NCBI GenBank assembly: GCA_017436645.1
Contig: JAFSCR010000025.1
Location: forward strand, 1-64,000
Source of the DNA: Clostridia bacterium
Lineage (GTDB): Bacteria > Bacillota > Clostridia > UMGS1883 > UMGS1540
Direction of reading: 5' to 3'
Length of the DNA: 64,000 bases
The translations under genes were made by a program, and so were the position numbers. Position 1 is the first letter of the stretch. Every line of letters starts with the position of its first letter. Below are positions 33,965 through 42,201 of the stretch, piece by piece. The notes beneath the pieces are model-generated. The model made no database searches. It was not told the DNA's origin and worked only from the letters and a program-made list of their open reading frames with translations.

Positions 33965-35407
33965 TTATTTCCAGTTTTGAAAGGGGTACCCGTCGGGCAC
34001 GGGATTTGCAATGCCGGGAAGGGCAACCGCTTCCAGTCTGTCCGTAATTTCGCCGTAGGCGGCACGGTAATGCACGGCAGATTTCGTTATAATAATTTTA
34101 TGTTCCTCAGGGCGTATGCCGTGAGAATAAAATACTTCCGTATCCCACGGCTGACGGGGAATGGATGCGATAAGCACCGTATTCTCTTCGATTTCCACAA
34201 CTGCCGTTTTGCCGTGTTTGATGATTTCTCCCGGGGCAATTTTGGCTTTCGCCACATATTTGCCGTCCGAAATCATTTTTACGTATGCGGTAACGTCCAA
34301 TGGTCCGCCTGAAAGGAGGGGGTCACTTTTGCCGCCAAGGGCAAGGCGCACCGTACTTCCCACACCTGCCGCTTCGCATTTCGTAACGCTTTCCGGGTCA
34401 ACAATGGTGGCAAGGATGGTATTGCGGATGCCTCTTTTCAGTATTTCTCTTAAAATATGGGTGGAATCGCTGAAGGCACCGGCACCGGGATTGTCGGAAG
34501 CGTCAGCAATGACGAGGGGCTTATGGGAAGAAAGTGCTTTTTCCAAAACTTCGTCTAAAGTGGGGAACGTTCTTTTTAATGTGGGGGTTCTTTCGGAGAT
34601 AAAGATAAAAAGCTCGTCCGCCATTTCCTCGGCAAGGGGGCGGTCCCCATCCGTCACGATGGTAATGCCCATGCCCATCTCCTCTATATCTGCGGCAAAA
34701 AAGCCGTGGCAAAAGCCGGGGAAAAGAACGCCCTTCGTCTTTTTCATTTCTGCCGTTTTATCATAAATACATTTCATTTCCGGCTCTTCACTCGGAAAAA
34801 GGGGCAATAAATAAGGGACAAGGCGAAAAGCCATTTGGGGATGTATTTTTCCGTCCAAAGTGTCCTGCATCATATGGGCGGCACGAAGCCCCGTTTTATA
34901 TGTATCCGTGTGGGGATAGCACTCGTAAGGAATAAGTGCGGTGGCATTTTCCGCCATTTTTTTCGTGGTGTTGGAATGGAGGTCAAGGGAGACGATAATG
35001 GGCACATCCGCACCCACAGCCGTGCGGATTTCTTCCAGTAAATCCCCTTCACCGTCGGGATGCCCCACCGCCACCATAGCACCGTGCAGGGCAAGGAGAA
35101 CGCCGTCTACGGGCGCATTTTTTTCGATTGCGGAAAGGATTTCACGAAGGGCATAGTCAAAAACATCGCCCGTAACCGGCCCCGTGGGGTTTGCAACGAA
35201 ATCCACCGTGGGGAGAAGGACAATATCGTCCCGGGTTTCAAAAACATCTATAAAGGCACCGATTTCACTGCCGACGCCCTTCTGGTTTTTCAAAATGCAG
35301 TCGCCCACGTCAAAACAAAGGTTCCGAAACATGGTTTCGTCCCCCGGTTTGGAGCAAAAGGAATTGGTTTCGTGCTGGAATCTGCCGATAATAACCTTTT
35401 TCTGCAT
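33965..35407 (-). CDS. M81 family metallopeptidase-like protein (MlrC-like)
   Basis: 480-residue protein of the MlrC (microcystinase C) family, DUF1485 N-domain plus MlrC C-domain. Putative zinc ligands: His12 in RFQHETNSF, Asp/His in LSLDLHSN near 158-163 and YPHTDT near 182. ADASDNPGAGAFSD near 310 is a conserved family loop. I start at the ATG at 35407, 7 nt behind GGAGG. Despite the family name, most bacterial members are in sugar or amide-catabolic operons and their substrates are unknown; an amidohydrolase on a modified sugar is a guess. First gene of a four-gene operon. Confidence 0.83.
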   Translation of the reverse strand: MQKKVIIGRFQHETNSFCSKPGDETMFRNLCFDVGDCILKNQKGVGSEIGAFIDVFETRDDIVLLPTVDFVANPTGPVTGDVFDYALREILSAIEKNAPVDGVLLALHGAMVAVGHPDGEGDLLEEIRTAVGADVPIIVSLDLHSNTTKKMAENATALIPYECYPHTDTYKTGLRAAHMMQDTLDGKIHPQMAFRLVPYLLPLFPSEEPEMKCIYDKTAEMKKTKGVLFPGFCHGFFAADIEEMGMGITIVTDGDRPLAEEMADELFIFISERTPTLKRTFPTLDEVLEKALSSHKPLVIADASDNPGAGAFSDSTHILREILKRGIRNTILATIVDPESVTKCEAAGVGSTVRLALGGKSDPLLSGGPLDVTAYVKMISDGKYVAKAKIAPGEIIKHGKTAVVEIEENTVLIASIPRQPWDTEVFYSHGIRPEEHKIIITKSAVHYRAAYGEITDRLEAVALPGIANPVPDGYPFQNWK

Positions 35408-35437
35408 CAGATTGCCTCCATTTTTCATATTATCTTC

Positions 35438-35502
35438 ATTATAGCACACTTTTTAGAAATATAAATAGTCTTTTTGGCAAAAAACATAGAAAAAGCGGCA
35501 AA
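35438..35502 (-). promoter_or_regulatory. AraC-type operator and promoter of the mlrC-araB-BNR-aldolase operon
   Basis: On the - strand the -10 is TATAAT (35438-35443) with a poor -35 (ATTTAT). On the + strand CTTTTTGGCAAAAAACAT lies at 35470-35487, 26 nt beyond the -10. Half-sites GGCAAA at 35476 and 35497 are 21 bp apart. It matches 29488-29520 in sequence (17 of 18 in the core), orientation and spacing. Confidence 0.65.
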
Positions 35503-35519
35503 CGAGAGTTTGCCGCTTT
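35488..35519 (-). terminator. Terminator of metallophosphoesterase 1
   Basis: AAAGCGGCAAAC, loop TCTC on the - strand, GTTTGCCGCTTT then TTC. It overlaps the distal AraC half-site. Confidence 0.85.
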
Positions 35520-35533
35520 AAGCTCTTTTATTT

Positions 35534-36637
35534 TTATATGTTGTTTTCCCGTTTCCGGAATATTTTCTTTCTGAAAACAAGTACAATTACAATCACCAAG
35601 ACAAGTGCTGCGCCGATGATGTAAAGCGTGATATTTCCTTTTCCTTCTATTACATTCACATCGAAGGAAAACTGATTTTCTTCGAGGAAATATGCATCAT
35701 GAACGGTTGAAATGTATTCCACCTGCACATTTTTTCCGTCCTCGGAGAAATAAAGCATGGCAACATAGCCGCCGGGCCCGTATTTTTGGTCAGTTACCTG
35801 TGGGTCTACAAGCATTTCCGTTACCGTGTTGCCGTGTACCCCTTCTCTCTTATTTACAACAATTTTATCCGAAGGGATGTGTCCGGCAAGAACCATAGTG
35901 ATGTTTTCGTGGTTTTTTACAAGCTTTTCCCAGATATCTTCTCCATCGTTACCATCCGACGAAACCTTATAGAAAGAACCGTTGCCACTCAGATATGCGT
36001 GGGTGACGATGATTACATTGTGGTCCGGATGGTCTTCAATGACGCCGGCGGCCCAGGCAAGAATATCATCCCCCGGGTATGTATCAATATTCAGGGCCAG
36101 ATATTTGATTTTACCAATATTAAATTTATGATACGTATAAAGCATGGTTTTATTGTAGCTGCCGCTTATTTTATCGGCATAATCTCCATATGGGAAAGCA
36201 CCGATAAAGGTTTCCGGCGTGTCGTGATTGCCTCTTATATGCATATTGGGAACGACCCCATCCAGCTTTTTAATTTCTTTTTTAGCCACAGCCCATTCTT
36301 TGGTGGTGGAAAAATATGTTATATCCCCAAGGCCAAACACATATTTTATCTTTTTTTCTTCTGCATTTTGTACAATCCAGTCATAAATGCAGGAAAGCTT
36401 GTCGGGATTATGGGCTGTAATGGTCTGGGTGTCACCAATGACTGCAAAGGAATAGGCGTAGTCCCATACCGGCTCTTTGTCCTTTATCAGCATGCCGCTT
36501 TCGTGTTTTCCTACTTCGCCTTCTTCAGAAGCAGGGGTTTCTCCGGTGGCGAAAACAGTTGCCCCAAAGGAAAAACAAATGAAGAGGGTTAAAACGAGAG
36601 AAAGGATTCCTAAAAAGTGTTTTCGGGACGTTTTCAT
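35534..36637 (-). CDS. Membrane-anchored metallophosphoesterase (copy 1)
   Basis: 367-residue extracellular phosphoesterase. Signal peptide about 1-33 (LSLVLTLFICFSFGATVFA), calcineurin-like domain with AVIGDTQT near 66, GLGDITYFS near 101, RGNHD near 132, VTHAYLSG near 204 and AGHIPSDK near 240, and a C-terminal membrane helix (about 335-355) with basic tail RKKIFRKREN. The first metal motif is GDTQ rather than DxH. Start chosen at the ATG at 36637 with GGAG upstream. Its paralog at 37540 lies on the other side of a DeoR gene. The phosphate ester hydrolysed is unknown; anchoring implies scavenging or cell-wall work outside the cell. Confidence 0.86.
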   Translation of the reverse strand: MKTSRKHFLGILSLVLTLFICFSFGATVFATGETPASEEGEVGKHESGMLIKDKEPVWDYAYSFAVIGDTQTITAHNPDKLSCIYDWIVQNAEEKKIKYVFGLGDITYFSTTKEWAVAKKEIKKLDGVVPNMHIRGNHDTPETFIGAFPYGDYADKISGSYNKTMLYTYHKFNIGKIKYLALNIDTYPGDDILAWAAGVIEDHPDHNVIIVTHAYLSGNGSFYKVSSDGNDGEDIWEKLVKNHENITMVLAGHIPSDKIVVNKREGVHGNTVTEMLVDPQVTDQKYGPGGYVAMLYFSEDGKNVQVEYISTVHDAYFLEENQFSFDVNVIEGKGNITLYIIGAALVLVIVIVLVFRKKIFRKRENNI

Positions 36638-36670
36638 AATAATCACTCCTTGACTTTTTGATTTAAGTTC

Positions 36671-36699
36671 AGTATAATAAAACCAACACAAAAAATCAA
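36671..36699 (-). promoter_or_regulatory. Promoter of metallophosphoesterase 1
   Basis: TTGATT, 17-nt spacer, TATACT on the - strand. Confidence 0.78.
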
Positions 36700-36719
36700 T
36701 AGTGGCCAAAATTTTTCAA

Positions 36720-36738
36720 AATAATCAACAATAATCAA
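36720..36738. promoter_or_regulatory. Direct-repeat operator candidate in the MPE1/DeoR gap
   Basis: AATAATCAA at 36720-36728 and 36730-36738, 10-bp period, just ahead of the DeoR ribosome site. DeoR-type proteins often bind direct repeats; the link is inference. Confidence 0.45.
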
Positions 36739-36752
36739 ACGAGGTGTGGGCA

Positions 36753-37502
36753 TTGTATCAGCAGGAACGAATGGATGAAATCATGAAAATCCTCAAAGAG
36801 AACCATTATGTCACGGTGGACTATCTTGTAAAAGAGATAAAATACAGTCCCGCAAGCATCCGACGGGATCTTGTGCTTTTGGAAAAGCAGGGGCTTATCA
36901 CGAGAAGCTATGGCGGCGTCGCCTATAAAGATGCCAACAGTTCTCCCTTCCGCTTTCGCCAACACAGTATGAAATCGGCAAAGAATGCCATTGCAAAAAA
37001 GGCGGCGTCCCTCGTACAAAACGGGGATATAATTTTTCTGGACGGGTCATCAACCATCCAGTATATGGGGCAATTTCTCTTGGAAAAAAAGGGCATAACT
37101 GTAATCACCTGCAATATGCTCCTTGCAGATTTTTTAAGTGAACACGGGATAAACACCTATTGTACCGGCGGCAGAGTCGTGGAATATCCGGGTATTTTAG
37201 GCGGTGAATATATGTTTATGTCTCTTGAAAATTTTAAGGTTGATATTGCATTCTATTCGTCACACGCCATTGATTCTAAAGGGCAGATTCTTTTTATAAA
37301 CGAACACGGCGTGCGCAGGCAAAAAGCCATCCGAAACTGCGCACGGAAGCAGGCATATCTTTGCGGCAGCGATAAGTTTAACGGCGATGGCGGTTTTGTG
37401 GCCCTTTCGCTTTCTGAGGTGGACTATTTTGTAAGCGATGCCCAGCTTCCCGAAGAATTAAAACAGAAATTTCAATCCACAACGTTTCTCTGCACAAAAT
37501 AA
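36753..37502 (+). CDS. DeoR family transcriptional regulator
   Basis: 249-residue sugar-phosphate-sensing repressor. N-terminal winged helix (about 5-60: HYVTVDYLVKEIKYSPASIRRDL, EKQGLITRSYGGV) and C-terminal DeoRC sensor with IFLDGSSTIQYMGQFL near 92. The likely start is TTG at 36753, 7 nt behind GAGGTG; a GTG at 36744 overlaps that site. In the sensor domain the common DSGTT-type phosphate loop reads DGSST. It lies between two paralogous metallophosphoesterase genes and probably controls one or both. Confidence 0.87.
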   Translation: MYQQERMDEIMKILKENHYVTVDYLVKEIKYSPASIRRDLVLLEKQGLITRSYGGVAYKDANSSPFRFRQHSMKSAKNAIAKKAASLVQNGDIIFLDGSSTIQYMGQFLLEKKGITVITCNMLLADFLSEHGINTYCTGGRVVEYPGILGGEYMFMSLENFKVDIAFYSSHAIDSKGQILFINEHGVRRQKAIRNCARKQAYLCGSDKFNGDGGFVALSLSEVDYFVSDAQLPEELKQKFQSTTFLCTK

Positions 37503-37533
37503 GGGGATGTAAATAAAACTTACATCCCCTTTT
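37501..37533. terminator. Bidirectional terminator between DeoR and metallophosphoesterase 2
   Basis: AAGGGGATGTAA, loop ATAAAAC, TTACATCCCCTTTT; it starts in the DeoR stop codon. Confidence 0.92.
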
Positions 37534-37539
37534 AATCTT

Positions 37540-38646
37540 TTATATGTTGTTTTCCCGCTTCCGGAATATTTTCTTTCTGAAAACGAGGACAAGTACAATC
37601 GCCACTACAAGTGCTGCACCGATGATGTAAAGCGGAACGTAACTTTTTCCTTCTATGACATTCACTTCGAAGGGAGACGGACTTTCATTGAGGACATATG
37701 CCTTGTGAACGGTTGAAATGTATTCCGTCTGCACCTTTTTTCCGTCCTCGGAAAAATAAAGCATTGCCACAAAGCCACCGGGCCCGTATTTCAAATCTAC
37801 GCCCTGGGGGTCTACAAGGATTTCCGTAACGGTGTTTCCGTGCACCCCTTCTCTTTGGTGCACCTTGATATTATTCGTGTCCACATGTCCGGCGAGCACC
37901 ATAACGATATTTTCGTGGTTTTTTACAAGCTTATCCCAAATTTCCGGCCCCAGGTTAGTGCCGTATTGGCCTAATTTTTTGTTATCATACAAAGAACCGT
38001 CAGGCTTCTTATAGATATGGGTTACGATAATTACGTTGTGGTCCGGATGGTCCTCAATAACGCCATTGGCCCAGGCAATAACGTCATCCGACGGGCCCAG
38101 ATCAATATTCAGAGCCAGGTATTTGATTTTGCCGACTTTGAATTTATGATATGTATATTGCATGGTGTTGTTGTAGCTGCCGCTGATTTGGTCGGCATAT
38201 TCTTTGTATGGGAAAGCGAGGAGGAAGTCTTCCGGCTTGTCGTGATTTCCTCTTATATGCATATTGGGAACGACGCCGCGGAGCTTGTCGATTTCTTTTT
38301 TAGCCACATGCCATTCCCTTGTGGTGGAGTTGTCTGTTATATCCCCAAGACCAAACACATATTTAATCTTTTTTTCATCCTTATTTTCCAAAATCCAGTC
38401 ATAAATGCAGGAAAGCTTGTCGGAATAAAGGGATGTCATAATCTGTGTGTCACCGATTAGCGCAAAGGAATATGCGTAGTCCCGTGCCGGCTCCTTGTCT
38501 TTTATAAGCATACCGCTTTCATATTCATTTTTGTCAGAAGAATAGGTTTCTCCAGTGGCGAAAACAGTTGTTCCAAAGGAAAAACAAAGCATCAGGGTTA
38601 AAGCGAGGGAAAGGATTCTTAAAAGGTGTTTTCGGGATGAGTTCAT
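37540..38646 (-). CDS. Membrane-anchored metallophosphoesterase (copy 2)
   Basis: 368-residue paralog of the enzyme at 35534, with the same layout: signal peptide (about 1-31), ALIGDTQIMT, GLGDITDNST, RGNHDKPEDF, VTHIYKKPDG and AGHVDTNN metal motifs, C-terminal membrane helix and RKKIFRKRENNI tail. The linker after the signal peptide is shorter and less acidic. I start at the ATG at 38646, 8 nt behind AGGAG; a GTG at 38655 lies inside the spacer. Promoter overlaps that of the divergent AraC gene. Different expression rather than different chemistry may explain keeping both copies. Confidence 0.86.
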   Translation of the reverse strand: MNSSRKHLLRILSLALTLMLCFSFGTTVFATGETYSSDKNEYESGMLIKDKEPARDYAYSFALIGDTQIMTSLYSDKLSCIYDWILENKDEKKIKYVFGLGDITDNSTTREWHVAKKEIDKLRGVVPNMHIRGNHDKPEDFLLAFPYKEYADQISGSYNNTMQYTYHKFKVGKIKYLALNIDLGPSDDVIAWANGVIEDHPDHNVIIVTHIYKKPDGSLYDNKKLGQYGTNLGPEIWDKLVKNHENIVMVLAGHVDTNNIKVHQREGVHGNTVTEILVDPQGVDLKYGPGGFVAMLYFSEDGKKVQTEYISTVHKAYVLNESPSPFEVNVIEGKSYVPLYIIGAALVVAIVLVLVFRKKIFRKRENNI

Positions 38647-38668
38647 AATGTTCACTCCTTAATTTTAT

Positions 38669-38710
38669 TTGACATATTTTAATTATATTGCTATAATGAG
38701 TGTGAGTCAA
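38669..38710. promoter_or_regulatory. Interlocked divergent promoters of MPE2 and AraC
   Basis: + strand: TTGACA (38669-38674), 17-nt spacer, TATAAT (38692-38697). - strand: TTGACT (38705-38710), 17-nt spacer, TATAAT (38682-38687). The core boxes are interleaved, so RNA polymerase cannot occupy both at once. Confidence 0.8.
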
Positions 38711-38764
38711 TGGAACAAATTGACTATATATTCAGGTTTATTGCTATTTTTAGGGGGTGCTGAT

Positions 38765-39577
38765 ATGATTTTTAACGCATATCAGGATACGAAGAAGGGT
38801 ATTTCCGGCGTTTCGATTGTGAGCAGTGGACATATCTTTGCCCAAAAGGGAAGAAAAATCAGTCGTCCCAAAGGAAGATCCGATTATCTGCTGTTTTATG
38901 TAGCAAAAGGCAAAGAACTTTTTTTTCTTAAAAACGAAACAGTTGTCGATGCAGGCGCATTTATATTTTTCAGACCCTTTGAAAAAGAAGAGCATAAACA
39001 TATGGAAAATGAAACGGGCGAATTTTATTATGTTCGTTTTAATGCGCCCGAGGATTTTGATTTGCTTGGTTTTGAAAGTTCCACTGTGTATCATACAAAG
39101 CCAAGCACAAAAGTGCGGGACATATTTGAAGAAATGATCAGCGAACTGCAAACAAAACAACCGGCGTACGAAATGCTCTGCGCCGCAAAGCTTTTTAATA
39201 TTATTTCCCTCTTACGCAGAAAAACAGAAAAAGAATCAGCTCCCCAAGGCAGATATTTTGATAAAATCTCTTTTGTAATTCAAAAGATGAACAAAGAATA
39301 TCAGAAAAGCTACACTTTAGACGAATATGCAACAATGTGTAATATGAGTAAGTTTCATTTTTTAAGGGTGTTTAAGGGTATCACAGGCACATCTCCCCTT
39401 GCATACAGAAACAATATAAGGCTTGACCATGCAAAGGAACTGCTAATCGACACGAATAACCCCATAAATGAAATCGGAAGGAGCGTAGGCTTTTCCTCTG
39501 ACACCTATTTCTGCGATGCCTTCAAGGCAGAAGTCGGCATGTCACCGGGTCAATACAGAAAAACTGCGAAAAAATAA
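38765..39577 (+). CDS. AraC family transcriptional regulator
   Basis: 270-residue regulator with an N-terminal cupin-like sensor (about 20-110) and C-terminal AraC HTH pair (about 170-268: YATMCNMSKFHFLRVFKGITG and IGRSVGFSSDTYFCDAFKAEVGMSP). The chosen ATG at 38765 follows AGGGGGTG by 5 nt; the upstream in-frame extension is a promoter region. It is divergent from metallophosphoesterase 2 with interlocked promoters, so cross-control of that gene is likely. The effector is unknown. Confidence 0.87.
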   Translation: MIFNAYQDTKKGISGVSIVSSGHIFAQKGRKISRPKGRSDYLLFYVAKGKELFFLKNETVVDAGAFIFFRPFEKEEHKHMENETGEFYYVRFNAPEDFDLLGFESSTVYHTKPSTKVRDIFEEMISELQTKQPAYEMLCAAKLFNIISLLRRKTEKESAPQGRYFDKISFVIQKMNKEYQKSYTLDEYATMCNMSKFHFLRVFKGITGTSPLAYRNNIRLDHAKELLIDTNNPINEIGRSVGFSSDTYFCDAFKAEVGMSPGQYRKTAKK

Positions 39578-39833
39578 GGGGATGTTAAAAAATGTCCGGA
39601 TCGCAAAAAGGCAAAAAAATGATGCTTTTAAAACAGCACGTTCATGTTGTTTTTCATTCTTTTTGACAAAAATCTCAAATTTTCGATTTTTCTTTTAAAA
39701 ACAAGCCTTTTTGCTACGAACAACCTTCGTCGCTCGGCGTACCGATGTACGCCATCGGATAACCCAAAGCAGGATTTTTCCTGCTTTGGCTCAGTTTGTC
39801 CGTTCCAAACTATTTTTTCTCATCCCAAAGTTT
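39578..39833. other. Non-coding gap with small hairpins
   Basis: No gene is evident. It holds GGCGTAC-CGAT-GTACGCC (39736-39753) and AAAGCAGGA/TCCTGCTTT (39766-39787). These precede a strong terminator. Confidence 0.5.
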
Positions 39834-39876
39834 GGGGCTGTTTAAAAAAGTTAACTTTTTAAACAGCCCCTTTTTT
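39834..39876. terminator. Strong bidirectional terminator
   Basis: GGGGCTGTTTAAAAA, loop AGTTAAC region, TTTTTAAACAGCCCC then T6. It serves the AraC gene and the convergent aminotransferase. Confidence 0.93.
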
Positions 39877-41044
39877 ATTTCGTTCCAAAAGCCTTTTCCA
39901 TTCTGCTTAGTGCCTCTTTTATGTCCTCATATTTCGAAGCGTAGCATATTCTTATATATCCTTCGCCGTCAGGCCCGAAAGCATCGCCGGGGGAGGTTAC
40001 TACGTGTGTTTTTTCAAGAATGTATTCTGCTGTCTCACGGCTACGCATACCAAAGCCTGTAATGTTAGGAAACACATAAAATGCACCTTTGGGGCAAAGG
40101 CAGGAAAATCCGTTAATTCTGTTCAGACCTTCAACAATCAGTTTGCGGTTTCTGTCGTAGTATGCCACCATTTCCCGAACATCTTTTTCACCATTATAAA
40201 TCGCTTCAACTGCGGCAAGCTGCATGGGTTCGGGAACGCTTGCAATCATATTTTCGTGGAGCTTTATAAGGTTTTCCGTAATCTTTTCATTTGCACATAT
40301 ATATCCTACTCTAAAGCCTGTCATAGCAAAGGTTTTGGAAAAGCTGTTGATTGTTAATACGTACTCTTCAATACCGGGGATTGAAGCCAGACTTTTTTGC
40401 TCGAAACCGTCATACACTAATTTTTCATATGGTTCATCGGAAATGATAAAAATTTTATACTTTTTCACAAGCTCTGCTATTTTTATTAAATCCGCATAAT
40501 CAAGGACACCACCTGTAGGATTGGAGGGGGAGTTTATAATAATCAGCTTGGTTTTATCTGTAATTAGTGGTTCAATCACATCAGCTGTCATTTTAAAGTC
40601 ATTTTTTTCATCCACTTTTGCGTAAACGGTTTTAGCATTTACCATGTCAATCTGACCACGGTAATCCGGCCAGTTTGGGCCTTGTATAATAACCTCATCA
40701 CCGGGATTGACAAGCGTTACCATAGAGAGCATAAGCGCCTGCGTGGCACCTGCCGTTACAATTAAATTTTTATCCGGATCACACTTAATCCCATTTTCTT
40801 TTTCAAGCTTATATGCAATAGCATCACGAAGCTCTTTAATTCCGGCGTTGGGGGTGTATTTTGTTTTTTTGTCTTTTAGACCTTTAATCCCTGCTTCAAT
40901 AATATGGTCGGGCGCCGTAAAGCCCGGTTCCCCTAAAGTAAGGTTAATGGAATCATCATATTTTTTGGCAAGCTCAAACATCCTTCTTACACCGCTCGGA
41001 AGTGCGTTTTGCGCTGCTGTACTTAATATGTTTTTGTTATGCAT
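39875..41044 (-). CDS. Class I/II aminotransferase
   Basis: 389-residue fold-type I transaminase of the aspartate aminotransferase superfamily (PatA/AspC-like subgroup). Lys237 in SFSKTFAMTGFRVGY binds PLP; Asn175 in SPSNPTGG and Asp203 in ISDEPY are the usual partners; a C-terminal RICYASKYED arginine binds the substrate carboxylate. It starts 3 nt behind alanine racemase, last gene of the amino-acid operon. Amino donor specificity is not clear; broad neutral/aromatic L-amino acids are typical. Together the operon could free, racemise and deaminate amino acids. Confidence 0.86.
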   Translation of the reverse strand: MHNKNILSTAAQNALPSGVRRMFELAKKYDDSINLTLGEPGFTAPDHIIEAGIKGLKDKKTKYTPNAGIKELRDAIAYKLEKENGIKCDPDKNLIVTAGATQALMLSMVTLVNPGDEVIIQGPNWPDYRGQIDMVNAKTVYAKVDEKNDFKMTADVIEPLITDKTKLIIINSPSNPTGGVLDYADLIKIAELVKKYKIFIISDEPYEKLVYDGFEQKSLASIPGIEEYVLTINSFSKTFAMTGFRVGYICANEKITENLIKLHENMIASVPEPMQLAAVEAIYNGEKDVREMVAYYDRNRKLIVEGLNRINGFSCLCPKGAFYVFPNITGFGMRSRETAEYILEKTHVVTSPGDAFGPDGEGYIRICYASKYEDIKEALSRMEKAFGTK

Positions 41045-41047
41045 TTT

Positions 41048-42199
41048 TTAAATTTCCTTCCTGATTTTTTTGTATATTCGGGGTACGCGCTTTGAAATCA
41101 CACAGGTCACTTCACCGCTGACACTTTCGCCAAATTCGCTCAGCGCCTGCGCTGAAATGGTATTTGTGCCGTCAAAACCCAAAAGGATAACCTCGTCGCC
41201 GATTTTCGCTCCGGGTACGTCGGTGACATCTATCAAAAGGTAATCCATGGCAACCCTGCCGAGAACCCGAACACGCTTTCCGCCCACCAGAACGTGGGAT
41301 TTATTGGAATAAACACGTCTGTATCCATCGGCATAGCCGCAGGTAACCATAGCAATGCGCATATCTTTTTCCGCTCGGAAGGTACAGCCGTAGCTTACAG
41401 CCTCCCCTTCCTCGATTTCGCTGATTTGCGAAATGAAGCTTGCCCATTTTAAAGCGGGCTGTAAACCAAGCTCCCGAACACTTTCGTCGCTGTAAGACAT
41501 ACCAAGAGGCATCATGCCGAGCCGAACCATATCCAGCTGATATTCTGTATGCACCAGAGAGCCGCCTGTTGAAGAAGCGTGTCGCAGCCCGATCGTAAAC
41601 CCGTTTTCATCAAGCGTTTCTAAAACGTTTATAAAACGGTTAAACTGAAGCTGTGTAAATTCCAGTTCCCAGTCAAGCTGCCCTTCGCCGCAGGCAAAAT
41701 GGGTGTACGTTCCCGTGAAATTAAGGTTTGGAAGGCTGTATATGTATTTAATTTCTTCTATGGCATCGTTGTTTTCACGCCACCGTATGCCGGAGCGGTT
41801 CAGCCCCGTATCGATTTTTAAATGACAGTCACACCTTAAGCCCGCCTCGCCTAGCTTTGCCGAAACCTTCTCCGCGTATGCGACGCTGCCAACCGTAAGC
41901 GTAAGATCGTTTTTTGCGGCAGTTTCGATTTGCCCTTCCGGGAGGGGACCAAAAATAAGGATGGGTTTATCGCTCTGCAAACGTATCTGCAAGCCTTCCT
42001 CAATGGTGGCGACTGCATACCAGTCTGTAAAGGTTTCGTAAGCAGGGACAACGCCTTCTATTCCATGCCCATACGCGTCAGCCTTTAAAACGGACATTAT
42101 TTTTTTATTTTTAAATGTATCTTTTATAATTTTGCCGTTATGCACAATACTTCCTAAATCTATCTGTGCATACGTTCTGTATATTTCATTTGCCTTCAT
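41048..42199 (-). CDS. Alanine racemase (PLP, fold-type III)
   Basis: 383-residue enzyme. Lys39 in SVLKADAYGHG is the PLP lysine; the second-subunit catalytic Tyr lies in AVSYGCTFRAE near 266; MDYLLIDVTD near 310 is also typical. Start is ATG at 42199 (GGAGTGG about 9 nt upstream), 2 nt past the stop of the D-aminoacylase gene. As part of a catabolic operon with D-aminoacylase and an aminotransferase under Lrp, it is probably the catabolic (DadX-like) or broad-range form, not the cell-wall Alr. Specificity for alanine is not certain. Confidence 0.87.
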   Translation of the reverse strand: MKANEIYRTYAQIDLGSIVHNGKIIKDTFKNKKIMSVLKADAYGHGIEGVVPAYETFTDWYAVATIEEGLQIRLQSDKPILIFGPLPEGQIETAAKNDLTLTVGSVAYAEKVSAKLGEAGLRCDCHLKIDTGLNRSGIRWRENNDAIEEIKYIYSLPNLNFTGTYTHFACGEGQLDWELEFTQLQFNRFINVLETLDENGFTIGLRHASSTGGSLVHTEYQLDMVRLGMMPLGMSYSDESVRELGLQPALKWASFISQISEIEEGEAVSYGCTFRAEKDMRIAMVTCGYADGYRRVYSNKSHVLVGGKRVRVLGRVAMDYLLIDVTDVPGAKIGDEVILLGFDGTNTISAQALSEFGESVSGEVTCVISKRVPRIYKKIRKEI

Positions 42200-42201
42200 A
42201 T

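Noticed and set aside
39736-39753. Riboswitch in the 39.6-39.8 kb gap
   Set aside because: Only short simple hairpins ahead of a terminator between convergent genes; no leader position and no known aptamer pattern.
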